NCBI GenBank assembly: GCA_023053575.1
Contig: JAKZAP010000017.1
Span: forward strand, 4,223,501-4,287,500
Source: Branchinecta lynchi
Taxonomy: Eukaryota; Arthropoda; Branchiopoda; Anostraca; Branchinectidae
Reading direction: 5' to 3'
DNA length: 64,000 bases
This document shows positions 51,879-62,610 of the stretch, piece by piece. Position 1 is the first letter of the stretch, and every line of letters starts with the position of its first letter. The notes under the pieces were generated by a model. It did not search any database. It was not told the DNA's origin and saw nothing but the letters and a program-made list of their open reading frames with translations. Both the position numbers and the translations under genes were made by a program.

Positions 51879-52168
51879 TAGGAGCAAAGCGAAGAGCTGA
51901 GATACGTGGCCATCCTCCCCGCTCATGCAAGAGAAAAGCTACAGAAGAGCTGCAACATTTACAAAGGGAAAAGGATTTGCGTCATGAACTGACAAGCGAC
52001 ATGGACCCTCAATCGGTCTTAGGAGCTCACGACAGACTTGACGAGGAAATGGATTCTGACCCTGACGAACGAATGGACCCTGACTGTAACGAGGAAATGG
52101 ATGTTGGTGGACTGGGGACGACTGACAACGACGACATTCTTCGACAACTCGATAGTGACATTAGCTAA
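51879..52168 (+). CDS. Candidate exon, basic then acidic
   Basis: After TCGCTTGTAG (acceptor) a frame reads AKRRAEIRGHPPRSCKRKA, TEELQHLQREKDLRHEL, then a strongly acidic repeat (DEEMDSDPDERMDPDCNEEMD) built from a ~45-bp imperfect tandem repeat, ending at TAG. It may be an exon of the plus-strand gene whose later exons are at 52690, 56244, 59320 and 60646. No domain recognised; the link to those exons rests only on strand and order. Confidence 0.4.
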
Positions 52169-52689
52169 CTTTTGAGAACTTACGGTATAAACCTGAAACT
52201 GTCAAACAAGCAGAAAGAATGCGCGATCAGTAAGTCTAATTGGGTTTTCCTCCTCGTCGTGCTTGTTACTACCTACGCGCAGTCTACGAAGAGAACCTGT
52301 AATCGACAGCACTCTCCCATGATTTTTCTTGATGATTCAGTTTTATTAATTTTTTCTGATTTTATTTCGAGATCTGCAGTGTCGTTTCTGTCTCCGCTCT
52401 TTACTAAAATCAGTCTTAAAAAATACGCCGTACCTAGATTACTGATTACTGCCTAACTATGATCATTTCGAATTTCCTGAGAACTTCCTATGAATTTCAT
52501 AATCGGCACTTTTCGAGCACAAGGCAGGATCTAGTAGTGTCTCTCATATCAATCCCACCGAGCTGACTTGGCAGTCATGATGCAGCAGTATGTAATTAAA
52601 TCACTGAGACAGACTAGATTAGAACCAGAGAACTGGTCTGTGAGTACTGATGCTATGGTTTAAAAAATGTATTCTATCTTCTTCTCTAG

Positions 52690-52972
52690 ATTACCACGGA
52701 ACATTTGCGCCTGGCGGCAGAATCTCGACCATCCGCAAGAAACTGGAGGACAACTCAAAGCAGCCGACAAAGTGCCCATCGAACGTCGTGCTGATGGCCG
52801 CCGACAACACCCAAAAACTAGGCAAGACGTCACGCGTCGCTTACAATCAACGAGCCCCGGCCGAAATTTAAGAATTTTTTTCGCGACGCCCCACATTCGC
52901 GCAGACGAAATTCAGGAGACCAACACTGGACCAACAATCAACTTGGTCAAAGTAGAAAAAGTTCTGATGTAG
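52690..52972 (+). pseudogene. Exon of a DUF6589-like transposon-type gene
   Basis: Follows TTCTTCTCTAG (acceptor). Frame: YHGTFAPGGRISTIRKKLED, then NVVLMAADNTQKLGKTSRV and a TAA. A second frame continues as FFATPHIRADEIQETN to 52972, so one frameshift near 52865 is likely. 'GG-x-x-I-x-x-L' followed by 'A-x-DN-x-Q-K-L-x-K-T-x-R-V' parallels VKVAFDTIVGATYNFSSDN in the minus-strand copy at 7595-8017 and matches my memory of the same family. It probably binds or processes DNA in an uncharacterised mobile element; function unproven. Confidence 0.45.
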
Positions 52973-53256
52973 AGAGATTGGTTGCTCTTATGGGGAGTTA
53001 TCCAGCCACATATAAGCAGAGACTGAAGTAACACAAGTCCCAAATCTCATCAAAATTGGTTGGAAGAGCATTTCTGAGAGGAGATGAATGTGGATGGTAA
53101 GTACCCTTTTACCCTTTATAGCCTTTTCATAGTGTTTACTGTATACCAGTCTATCTGAAGTCCTTGGTTTAAGATACTCTGTCCTGACTCTATCAGAACA
53201 TTTTGAATAGGATGTCCGAAAATCAAGGGCTGCGGTAGACTGCTATTAAGATCAAA

Positions 53257-53604
53257 GTGAGCTTTGGTGGACATCAAACTTGTCAGACTTCCCTGAATCA
53301 GTTTTCTTTGCTCTCTTCTTTATTTAGACAGTGGACCCCAGAAGAAGCCGAGTGTCATATAAATGCACTGGAATTGAAAGCAGTATTGCTAGGCTTGAAA
53401 AGTTTTAGAAGTCTGATTGAAGGTAAACATATGAGAATACGAGTAGATAACACTACCGCCTTATCATATATTAATGAGATGGGCAACAGCAAGTCTTCCG
53501 TTTGCAATAATATTGCAAAAGAAATCTGGCGTTTCGTATTGGATAACGACGCCTGGATTTTCTCACATGGAATCTCCATTTGGAAGAGTAGTTTCTTTCC
53601 CTGA
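53257..53604 (+). pseudogene. DIRS-like RNase H fragment
   Basis: Frame with RQWTPEEAECHINALELKAVLLGLKSF, MRIRVDNTTALSYINEMGNS and IAKEIWRFVLDND. 'HIN-x-LELKA', 'DNTTA-x-x-YIN-x-MG-x-x-S' and 'EIW' are the RNase H signature of DIRS-type tyrosine-recombinase retrotransposons. Only about 100 residues remain, with no RT or recombinase nearby. In the order of the polymerase it comes just before the piece seen at 43493-43720, so both may descend from one family. Confidence 0.8.
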
Positions 53605-53668
53605 GGAGAATTCATCTTTCTGTTAGGTAGCCTAGCCTAGGCTTCTGTACCTAGGCCCTAAGTACAGA

Positions 53669-53832
53669 AGAGGTACCCATTCTCGGATGTACATAACCTC
53701 GAAACTGGCCTCAAAATTGTTACAAAGAAATTCTTGACAGTTAGGAACTAGCTAATACTGCCAAAAAGTTATTTTTGAACATTTTTTTAAGGCCAATTTT
53801 GAGGTTATATACATTCGAGGCAGTGTACCTCT
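53669..53832. mobile_element. Foldback MITE, ~164 bp
   Basis: The left arm (53669-53718) begins AGAGGTAC and contains GATGTACATAACCTC and GGCCTCAAAAT. The right arm (53785-53832) is its imperfect complement with TTGAGGTTATATACATTC and GTGTACCTCT. About 48 bp pair with roughly 80% match around a 66-bp loop. Non-coding. Confidence 0.75.
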
Positions 53833-55300
53833 CCTATAGCCTATCTGATAGTTCAGCTTTTTCTTTGTTTATCGAAGATATTTGATGTATATCCTATATA
53901 TCTGACCTGGTCTCTACAGCCTATACATTTGTAGGATAGTATCTCATTAGCCAGAAGCCTAATACAATGTCTATGTAACTCATAATGTATAACGTATTAC
54001 CCAGTAAAATTCTTGCAGGATATGACAAAGGTTTGAATATACCTTTAATGTTCCTGTGTAGGAGTTCCGTAGAGACTTGTTTTTGTAGGCTGCTGTAATT
54101 ACCAGAGAAGATCACCCACCTCAACGTACTAGGTAGGCTACTTTGTGCAGTATTAAAGGTACTGAAACAAGATAACCATTCTTTCTGCCCAAGCTGATTG
54201 AGAACATAGTTTGTGGTGCTAATGGAAGCATTTTAATTATTTCAAGCTAAGACAAGAAGAGGACCCTTGCTCAGAAGGGACTAAGTAACCTATTTCCTCA
54301 AACAAACTTTTATCTGACTTATTCTTTTTAGAACCGACAACTGTATTTCAAAATATTAAAAGAGAATGTTATATTGCAGCAGGTAATGATTTTTTTTCTT
54401 TTCACTTCCATGAGGTGCAAGATCAAATGGAAAAACCTCATAGATACACCCATTAACATATAAGAAAGAAAGAAGTTTGTCAAAACTGCTCAGATGTAGA
54501 TAAGGCTCCAACTTGGATATAATGAAGCCCTGTCCTTTCAAGCTCAATATGTAGCTGCTGATACCAACATCAAAACAAACTTTGTGATGGAAACTGATCA
54601 GTCTGATAGGAAAAAGTGTCAACGAGAACAGAAGCAGTAAATGACACCTAGTACTCAACTGAAACAACAATGATTGCAGAAGTGGCACATAACAATTACC
54701 ACCTGTTTCGAAAGGATATAGAACCAGAAGAGCTTAGCCACACTCTTCATTTGGAAACACCACCACATTGGAAAAAGATGCTGCAAACACTGTAGTAGAC
54801 ATATTTGAATCAGAACTACGGTATTGTGGATAATTACTTCATTTTAAACTTTATAAGGTGTTGTCACCTCAGTGGAATCACCTCTCAGAAAGGGTGTGAA
54901 TGCAGAAACTATCAACAAAATTTTAAGCAGATGTGACACCTGATGTGAAGCAGAAATTATCAGCAAAATTCTAAGCAGATGTGTCACCTGACATAGTACT
55001 AAGTGTTAATAGTGCTGTGACAAATGTATATACAAGAAACCCTATTAATGGTGGTTGTTCTATTTTTAATAGAATGAGTACGAGGGTGAAGACTTCTCGA
55101 AGAGCATCCACAACCAGAGAGCTTCAGGGGGTCTTTTTTATTGCATTATATTTACGTTTCATTTTTATTTTTGTTTGTTTAGTATGAATACATGAATGAA
55201 TGAATGAGGCGTAGATTTTATGAGGTGATTGGAAATGAATTCTTATTTTCTCTTTTTTTTCCATTTTGGTGCAAAGAGAATTATTTTAGCCAAGTTCGAT
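53833..55300. other. No gene recognised; short 45-bp tandem pair
   Basis: AT-rich. At about 54910-54998 two units 'gcagaaa.tatca.caaaatt.taagcagatgtg.cacctga' follow each other. A GAAT microsatellite is at about 55190-55207. Nothing else stands out. Confidence 0.4.
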
Positions 55301-55399
55301 CTTGTTCCGCCAGTCAACCACAAGTCGACCCATAATGTTGACTTTCCACCTCTCGTCTTCTGGTCCTGCGCATCTACGCAATACGCATACGTATCTGAT

Positions 55400-55771
55400 C
55401 ATGGCGAATTCGTTCAAGTATTCGCTTTCCAGTGGGGACTACGAAAGGAATTCGTCGAGCGGCGCGAAACGACAAAATTCGCAGGCGGAAAAGATTCGCG
55501 TTCTGTGGGCCCCAGCTTTTATACTGCCACAATGCGAGTGTCAGTTTCCCCTAGCTTGGCGGCCATACAGGCGTCGGATGACTTTCATCCTCAGACTTGG
55601 CTGGACAGGGGATATACGTCTTCAGAAATGTCGACCTTCGCCCAAAACTTTTCGATAGAGTCGGATAAATTCAAAGAACTGCGCAATGAAGTAGCCAGCC
55701 GGTTTTTGGAGGTTAGTTCACATACTCGTAGGCCCAGATCTATCCGTGTAGCTGCAGGTCAGGCTTGGTAG
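55400..55771 (+). CDS. Candidate exon of unknown function
   Basis: One frame from a good ATG region reads through YTATMRVSVSPSLAAIQ, FHPQTWLDRGYTSSEMS, NFSIESDKFKELRNEVASRF and ends GQAW. An overlapping frame starts MANSFKYSLSSGDYERNS. The base composition is richer in G+C than the flanks, as in the exons downstream, which suggests coding. It could belong to the plus-strand DUF6589-like gene. No domain recognised. Confidence 0.3.
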   Translation, partial: HGEFVQVFAFQWGLRKEFVERRETTKFAGGKDSRSVGPSFYTATMRVSVSPSLAAIQASDDFHPQTWLDRGYTSSEMSTFAQNFSIESDKFKELRNEVASRFLEVSSHTRRPRSIRVAAGQAW

Positions 55772-56243
55772 TTCTATATATAAGTAGTTCTTGTTGATAA
55801 ATATTCTTTGAGCCCAAGCTGACTTTGAAACATACATTCAAATAATGTATACCACGGATACGTCCGCTACGATTCTTCGTCAGCGATATTTTGGCCCTTC
55901 TTGGCAATGGTCCTCGTCAGCCAACTGCTCAGGTTATTTCCTGCAACGTTTTGCATCTCGGACTTCAACGCAACTTAACGGTCGAAGAAAACGACACAGA
56001 AGAATATATTTCCACCAAACCTCAACTGCTTGGAAATACTATTCTGCAAAACTTTGGTTTATCTTTTTTGCTAAGCCGTAGCCAAAAAGCTTGGAAGCTG
56101 CCACTTACTTTATTTTGTTATTTTGTGCAAAGTACTTTATATTGCCATGTGAATTCAGGGAATAGCTATGAACGACCAAACGCAGCAGCTAAATACTAAC
56201 CTGAATATGAATACAATAAAAACTAACCTTCAATTTTATTTAG

Positions 56244-56957
56244 GAAGCTGAAGCCGTCGAACTTAACAATAGAATCGACCCTTATCTCAAATTTGATGGT
56301 CTCGTAGCAGTTTGTCCCTCCAACAGCAAAATTGCCGTAGGAGAGATATTAAGTATGCTCCGAGTAGCCGAAAGGACAGTGCGAAGGTCTTCCATCAGAT
56401 CGGGAAAGACCTTAAGATAAAGCAGTTCGGGGATGGAGGTCATGGGCCTTCGTGGTTGTTGACGGAGGGATTTATCCGATCCTCAAAGACTTCCAGAGGA
56501 GGCTATGTACTGCCAGGCCAATGATTGTGTGCTATCCGATCAGCCGTCGTTCGTAGAACATCTCGAAGAGTGCGATAGCTGTGAAGATATGCCAGTGAAG
56601 GCCTTTGGCTGGATAGTACCCCTCAGTGGGTCATTGCATGTAGTCTACAATGCGGCCAAAGCCATCACGACAAAGTACAGGGCCGAAGTTTTCGAGCCCG
56701 TACTAAACGCTCTGAACATTAGAGACCCTGGGCAAATGCAGTCGCTGCTCTCTGGTGGACCACCATAAGGCCATCAACATACTCCAGCTGGCCTTCCATT
56801 CCCTGGCCATGTTTCTTGTCACAGAGTATGCGAAGACCACAGGAGAAAAAAATTCTGTTCGATTTTTTACCTGCCTGCAGTCCGACGACCAGGCCGACCA
56901 CTTTAAACATCTTGGTCAAATCGGGTTTACGGAGTTGCTGAGCATCTTGGCTTACGT
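56244..56957 (+). pseudogene. DUF6589-like region, frameshifted exon
   Basis: Bounded by TTTTATTTAG (acceptor) and GT/GTGAGT (donor after 56957). Reading across three frames: IDPYLKFDGLVAVCPSN, a changed frame with GGIYPILKDFQRRL, then CEDMPVKAFGWIVPLSGSLHVVYNAAKAITTKY, LNALNIRDPGQMQSLLSG, and after a stop/shift near 56760 VDHHKAINILQLAFHSLAMFL and FKHLGQIGFTELLSILAYV. 'G-x-LH-x-x-x-N-x-x-x-A-I' followed by 'M-x-x-LL-x-G' and a helical segment recalls the DUF6589 domain (from memory). At least two frameshifts, so inactive as it stands. Confidence 0.5.
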
Positions 56958-57099
56958 GTGAGTATACTATCTTCTACTATTCTTAAGCCCTTTCAAGATC
57001 ATGCTTTATAGTGTTACTTATACCCTTCTCTTGTCTATGTATAGTTTACCAATATCGAATGCTCCCCGGCTTAGGTTTTTCATCTACGACAGTCTGAAC

Positions 57100-58979
57100 C
57101 AGGGTTGCCAAATATTTTTGGCCGAGAGCGTCACTTTTTCAGCCAAAAAGTGCCATTCGGTGTCATTTACAAATTCAGAAAGTGTCACAAAAAGTTTCAC
57201 CTTTCAGATGTTTTCCACCAAGGAAATACTCATGGGGAACGGGAGCGCAACCCCCTATGCTTCAATCTCTCGAGATCTAAGTTGCCTTTTTAAGTGACAC
57301 TTTTCAAAATGAATATTTACCCAATTTCTGTTTAAAAGTGGATATTAAGTACCGGTTTTGAACACTGGTCCGACTGATCGGCCCCCTCCCCAAAAAAATA
57401 AAAAATCGGTGTTTACAGCGGAAACGCCGTTGTCGCCCATAACAGGAGCAGGGATCTGAGAGCCAAGTCGTTGCCCACAGAATCTCGGCATATAATCCAA
57501 GATAACAAATCCAAAGGTTTAAATGGGATCCCAAAAATTCAATATTTGATCCAGACAATTGGGTCTTGTCTTCCCAGATGCAGTCTTCGCCAGACTCCGT
57601 GAACATTTTTACTATTTAAATTCAGAAACAGATTAAGACCAAATAGCTAATCATCTGAGAAAACCAAGTTCAGATATAGATTCAGCACGTGTGTTTACCC
57701 CTGTAAGTCATATCTGTTTTGACGAAAACTTCCTGTCTTACTTCTGGCAATTTCCCGGTTTCGGCCGAATTCCGGAACTACTTGTCCGGCGAAGAAAGAA
57801 AGCTGAAAAACGAACTCGGTATATCTTCTCTCCCCTATTCGAACATCTAATCAACTTCTAAGAAAAATTTAACTTATAACAAATTTTCCGGTTCTAGCCG
57901 GATTCCGGGCGAACTATATGTCCGGGTAAAAAATGATTGTCATACACGAAGTCAGCATCTCATACCCCTAAATCGGATATCTAATCAACTAAAAAAGAAC
58001 TTTAACTTTGACCAATTTTGCGGTTTTGGCCGGATTCCGGGTAAACTACTTTTCCGGCTAGAAAATGGTTTTCACATAGTTGATAGTTGTTCGTTTGTTT
58101 TTTCTTTACAATGCCTTAGGGCTAGAACTGTATTAGTAATTTGTGCAAACCCACCAGAATTAGTGAAGCGTCGTTTTTTATGCCACTGGCATGTCTGGTG
58201 CTTTTGAGAAACACCAGGTTTATTTACATTTGCCATTAAAATTGTACCCTACTTTACCTTACATAAGTGTTCAGCGTGTCTTCTTACCCCTAAATCGAAC
58301 ATCTAGTCAACATCAAATAAAACTTTTACTTTTAACAAACATTCCGGTTTTCGGCGGGATTCCTGTCAAACTTCTTGTCCGGCGAGAAAAGGGTTTTCAT
58401 ATTCGTGTTCAGAATGCCTTCTTACCCCTTAATCGGCAATCTCATTAGCTGTTTAAAAATATTTTGTTTGTCCCTTAATTTTAACCCCCACCCCTAAATG
58501 TAGGGCTACAGAGCCCATGTATGAACTCGACCTTTCCCTTGACTCAAAGGACCTTCCCACCAAGTTTCATCAAAATATCTCATTCCCTTCGACAGTTATC
58601 GCGCTCAGAGACAGACGGACAACTTTTGCGATGTCATAGGTATCCCTCTACTTACGTATTGGGATCCCAAAAACAAACACAACCTTTAGTTCAGATGAGA
58701 GGTCAAACTATCACAATATTTACTTCAATGATGCTTCTAAGGAATCAGTATCGAAAGTAACGATTGAACCAGAGCTCTGGACAAGACTTCCGGTCACCCG
58801 TGCAGCTTAGTAACGAACAGAAATTCGTGTTTTTATAAATTGTACGACTAATACTCGGACAGTTTCAGAAAAGTGTCATTTTAGCAAAAAGTGCCACATT
58901 TTGGCCTGAAAGTGTGGAAAGTTTCACGGACTTCAAAAAGTGTCATAATGACACCAAAAGTGTCACTTTGGCAACCCTG
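57100..58979. mobile_element. hAT-like element, 1880 bp, in an intron
   Basis: Terminal inverted repeats CAGGGTTGCCAAA / TTTGGCAACCCTG are flanked by the perfect 8-bp duplication GTCTGAAC (57092-57099, 58980-58987). AAAGTGTCA or its complement is repeated within about 150 bp of both ends, as expected for subterminal transposase sites. The interior (about 57514-58670) is the dispersed 135-bp-array repeat, with no transposase. It lies in the intron between the exons ending 56957 and starting 59320. Confidence 0.93.
57514..58670 (+). repeat. Dispersed repeat with ~135-bp units (copy 3)
   Basis: The left lead-in (GGGATCCCAAAA, TTGATCCAGACAA, AACAGATTAAGACCAAA) matches 2860-2990. The tandem units and the end module (CCAAGTTTCATC, CTCATTCCCTTCGACAG, GACGGACAACTTTTGC) match 3030-3790. 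About 190 bp at 58080-58265 has no counterpart in copy 1. It is contained within the hAT-like element. Confidence 0.85.
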
Positions 58980-59319
58980 GTCTGAACGCGACTAATGTTT
59001 ACTAATTAATTTTCTCCATCTCCCCATGTGCTTATCCTTAGACCTTAGTTCCTCATGTATCGCCAGAGTCACAGAGGGTACCCAGAAAGAGCCCCCTATC
59101 ATCCCTCTAATGAGCTGCTGCCCAGACGTCTTCCCACTGGGATTGAACTACCGTACTGACACCTGGAACGAGGATTTGAACGTAAAAGGGGGGCTTGAAG
59201 CTTGAAGCCCCGCTTGTACGTACGAAAAAGTGTATTTATCATTATTTACGTCTGTATCCGTTACTACACAATTCTCATAGGGATATGTGAACTCAATATT
59301 AACTTTCACTTTCATCTAG

Positions 59320-59641
59320 GCAAGCGATAAGAAATGGCAACTCAGCGGCAGCCGCAGAGATTATGGTCGTTATGAGTAAAAATTTTTAACATGGTGGCCA
59401 TCCTGTCTACGAAAAGATCTGCGCCAGGGAGTTTGTCGTGAAAAAGCTGATGCCCCGGAAAGTTACAGAGCTACTGTACGCCTGTGAATTTGGAGCACGA
59501 AGGGACAGCGATGAAGGCCACTACCAAGGTGCCGACGGCCTACTTGAGGAAATTAACAAAGTCGTTAAGGCTTGGGTCCCTGATGGTCCCGAGTTCAAGC
59601 ACTTTGTTCGCGCCTCAAGAGTAATCGACCCACTAAACGCG
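59320..59641 (+). pseudogene. 3' exon of the DUF6589-like gene, one stop
   Basis: Follows TTTCATCTAG and ends G/GTAAGT, so both splice sites are good. Joined to the exon ending 56957, the split codon gives Val and the frame continues QAIRNGNSAAAAEIMVV, then a TAA at 59387-59389, then in the same frame HGGHPVYEKICAREF, VVKKLMPRKVTELLYAC and VPDGPEFKHFVRASRVIDP. QAIRNGN corresponds to TAIRNNDPEKY in the minus-strand copies at 3891 and 5693. With one stop and clean splice sites this is the best-kept exon of the gene. Confidence 0.55.
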
Positions 59642-60645
59642 GTAAGTCTTTATATTTTTTATAGAAAGTACTTAGTACGTAGAACTTGTAACTCAGAAAA
59701 AAATCGTATCAACATCGAAATATCCCGAAACGAACTAGAAAACAACCAGCAACACGAACTTTAAAAGGATAAAAAAAAAAACGAAAAAAAGAAACTACGC
59801 CTTGTGACCGGGGCAGTGATAGCTAATTTCATCCCGGTCATCAATTGCCAAATCGGCTATAACATCACTCGGGATCAGGCACCCCAATGTCCCGAGTATG
59901 TGCAATCGTCCTGGTCACACTGCAGCCAGTCTGCAAATTTTCCCACCTTTTCAACATGTCTGTTATGGGCGGCCGATCCTCACACTCTGCTGCACATGGC
60001 GCATTTCTTTTTCGTTTCTGTTTTGGGTGGGGGATCAAAACGATTCTTTTTCTGTGATTTTTTTCTAAAGTAGGAGCTAGACGATGGGCTATAGGATGTA
60101 CTTGTTCCCTGGATCTCCAATTTTTTTTTAGTATGCGTCTGATAGGACGGGTTGTGTACGGGGCAGGAATACTCGAACTTGAAGGAACGGGTGGGGTGCC
60201 AGGAGAGCTACCCAAACCGGGAGATGGGAGGTTAGGGACATAGAGGGGGGAAGGCTGGAGCTGTGGATCTGACTGTTGGGGAGGGGGAGATTGGGGTTGT
60301 AAAGCGGATTGATGGGGAGGAAAATTCGCTGAGGATGCTGTTCCAGAAGGAGGAACTGCAGATGTCGGCTATCGGGGAGCGGAGATTGCCTTCGTCTAGG
60401 TGAGCGACTCGAGGAGCGACTTTCGTCTTCTCGGGAGCGACTCCACACTGGGTTTTCGTGAACATCGTCATCATCCTCCACATCCCTATACTCCAATTTT
60501 TCTCTCTTCCCGAGTTGTCTCCTGGTATCGTACGTCCAGGCGAGCATCTGTCGTCGGTTGACGTGGACGTCCGACTCTATCACAATTCTTACATCTCGGT
60601 TTGTATCCTTTTTGATATGGTTTGCCTATAAAAGTACGTTTTCAG
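59642..60645. other. Intron or spacer with a minus-strand S/R/P-rich frame
   Basis: Begins with the donor GTAAGT. A minus-strand frame (60128-60583) starts MIESDVHVNRRQMLAW and goes through DVEDDDDVHENP and SRSREDESRSSSRSPRRRQSP into Pro/Leu-rich sequence. A short plus frame near 59804-60073 has no motif. The S/R-rich stretch may be compositional, so neither is called as a gene. Confidence 0.35.
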
Positions 60646-60861
60646 ATAACCCGACCAGTGCGAGAATTCGGTGATAGGCAAACGGGGTACAAAAGAAGAG
60701 CGTACCTAAAACCGGAAGAGCTAAATGCTCTACAGGAGCACTTCAGAGATATGGTTCCACAAGAATGGGAAGACCAGTTCTCGGACATAGAACAAGGACT
60801 TGAAGACAGAACCAACATCAGGATCCTGTGCCAGATCATGAACCGAGATTTTCTTCACTAA
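60646..60861 (+). CDS. Candidate terminal exon, 71 codons
   Basis: After a pyrimidine-poor but plausible TACGTTTTCAG acceptor the frame reads ITRPVREFGDRQTGYKRRAY, LKPEELNALQEHFRDMVP, QFSDIEQGLEDRTNIRIL and ends MNRDFLH at TAA. It is charged and helical, with clear coding character and no stops. It is probably the last exon of the plus-strand gene with exons at 56244 and 59320, since it is next in order. No named domain. Confidence 0.4.
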   Translation: MTRPVREFGDRQTGYKRRAYLKPEELNALQEHFRDMVPQEWEDQFSDIEQGLEDRTNIRILCQIMNRDFLH

Positions 60862-62368
60862 GGTAAAGGAGTCTTGCTTACTGTCCTTAATGGAGATCAC
60901 TGGTAGCCTAGTGCCCATTTATTACCATCGAATATATGTTCAAACCAGTTAAGTGTTTGCTAGTACAAAACCATCACTGTTCGGGTGCTCCAAAACTATG
61001 TCGCTAGACGGTAGGTTTTGCCATCTAGTTAAAGGTAGGACAGTATCTTACCAGTTTCCAAAGCCGGTGCTTCATCTTATTGATCAACTAAATTAACAGT
61101 GAAGGACAGGTGAAGAGCAAGTCATACGTATGGGAGTTATCCGTTCTATCACAGTGGGATTTTGATCCCTGATCTAACCATTATAGTTCCCGATCTCCGA
61201 CAAATCATAAGTGTGGCCCCTTTATTGGTATTACGCTGGATTAAACTATATTACACTGATTTTGACACGATTATCTCGCTTGCCACGCCTGTTCTCTCTT
61301 TGTGTAATATCAGGAAAGTACCCGATGATTTCCGATCAGAAGACTGGTCAGGCAAAGTTTGCCACGGTTGTCCTCCAAGGACATGTCCTCCAAGGCCCGG
61401 TTTTATTTGCTGCAAATTTGCTGTAATCATACTGAGAGGTGTCCTTTAAGCAAACATTTTACTACATCTTGAGTAAGACTAAGTTTTATTAGTTGAGGAA
61501 ACTTGTCGATGTAAGGATCCACGACTTTAAAACCTAGCCGCAGACGAATCAAAACAGTTTTAGAGTCGATTCCAGTTGAAATCTGGTCAAAATCAGGTAA
61601 GAATCTAGATCAGTTTCTAGTTAGAAAAGTGCTTTGAAATAGACCGTATTGTACATGTACATGTACATTGAAATACACGATGTTGTAGCAATTTTTAACA
61701 GTCTTAATACTACGAAAATATGAAGGAGTACTCATACTACTACTGTTGTTCGACATAAAATGAAGACAATCAATTAGAGATAATACTATCGTCCGACAAA
61801 AGGAAAAATATTGCAATTAATTTAATAATTTACAATTTTTAAAGGGAACAACAAATTAACGAAATTTGAATTTATTTTTAGAAGTTGGGTGCTATTGGCT
61901 GTCAAGTGCCGTGAAAATTCAGCTAGAAGTGGAATACAAGTTTCGATCCAAAATAAACTAAGGTTAGCGCCATTGAAAAGAACGTATATGATTTCATAGT
62001 TTTATTTAATAAGAAGACATTCATTTAAAAAAAAGGAGCGACTCGATAAAAATCAAAATGCAAGAAAAGAAATCACACAACGAAAAAACTTTTGACTGCA
62101 AGTGAGAATTGTTGGGAAGTATACAAATACTGTTTGAATCGGAACATAATCGTTGGCTGTTTCGTAGTTGTCTACCTGTTACGCGTATGTCTCGAAACTA
62201 AACTACACTGATTTCCCTACCATTTCGTATTACAGAAGTTGTTTATTATTATAAAAAATGAATAAATTAAATTAAATACAGTGAAAGGCTAACACAATGT
62301 CTGCACGAGTTCCCAGTTTGAACACCTTGCCCAGACAACGCTACCTAGCGGCGACTTTTGATGATTGC
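60862..62368. other. No gene recognised
   Basis: AT-rich, especially 61800-62280. A short (TGTACA)n palindrome-like run is at about 61652-61670. The frames at 61162-61449 have no recognisable motif. Confidence 0.45.
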
Positions 62369-62469
62369 TACCTGGAAAATGAGTAGAGTAAAAGCGATTT
62401 GAAAGAAGTGGGTTCGGCGTAGCTCTTCGTATATCATGATCGCGCTAATTTTTTGAAAATCGGAAAACG
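62369..62469 (-). repeat. Right copy of the 100-bp inverted repeat
   Basis: Reverse complement of 49964-50063 at roughly 90% identity: it begins TACCTGGAAAA and ends AAATCGGAAAACG. The next base pairs open the frame of a transposon-type exon (GEAQAAAVF). The pair is oriented as terminal inverted repeats would be. Confidence 0.88.
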
Positions 62470-62610
62470 GCGAGGCTCAGGCTGCTGCTGTTTTTGGAGC
62501 TATTGACGACTGGGACATAGCCAGCAGCATCCGAGCTATGTATTCCGATACCACAATCTCAGACATTGGCAGGACCTCTGGTGTCTGTGTTCTGTCGGAG
62601 CATATGCTAG
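62469..62610 (+). pseudogene. Exon of a transposon-type gene ('DTT...GVCVLSE')
   Basis: Frame GEAQAAAVFGAIDDWDIASS, then MYSDTTISDIGRTSGVCVLSEHMLG, followed by a good donor G/GTAAGG at 62611. 'A-V-x6-W-x8-AM-x-x-DTT-x-S-x-x-G-x-x-x-G-x-C-V-L-x-E-x-x-L' is the core block of a large uncharacterised invertebrate mobile-element family I recall, in which the block seen at 49648-49809 lies upstream. The upstream edge is the inverted repeat, not a splice site. It is cut off downstream by T-runs and element E. Confidence 0.5.

Noticed and set aside
60128..60583. Minus-strand Ser/Arg-rich frame resembling an SR protein
   Set aside because: Only low-complexity S/R/P composition supports it, it overlaps an intron of a plus-strand gene, and there is no RNA-binding domain.
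49964..62469. Maverick/Polinton or integrated virus for the inverted-repeat-bounded segment
   Set aside because: No protein-primed DNA polymerase, packaging ATPase, capsid or retroviral-type integrase motif was seen in the interval, and the ~100-bp inverted repeats are short for that class.
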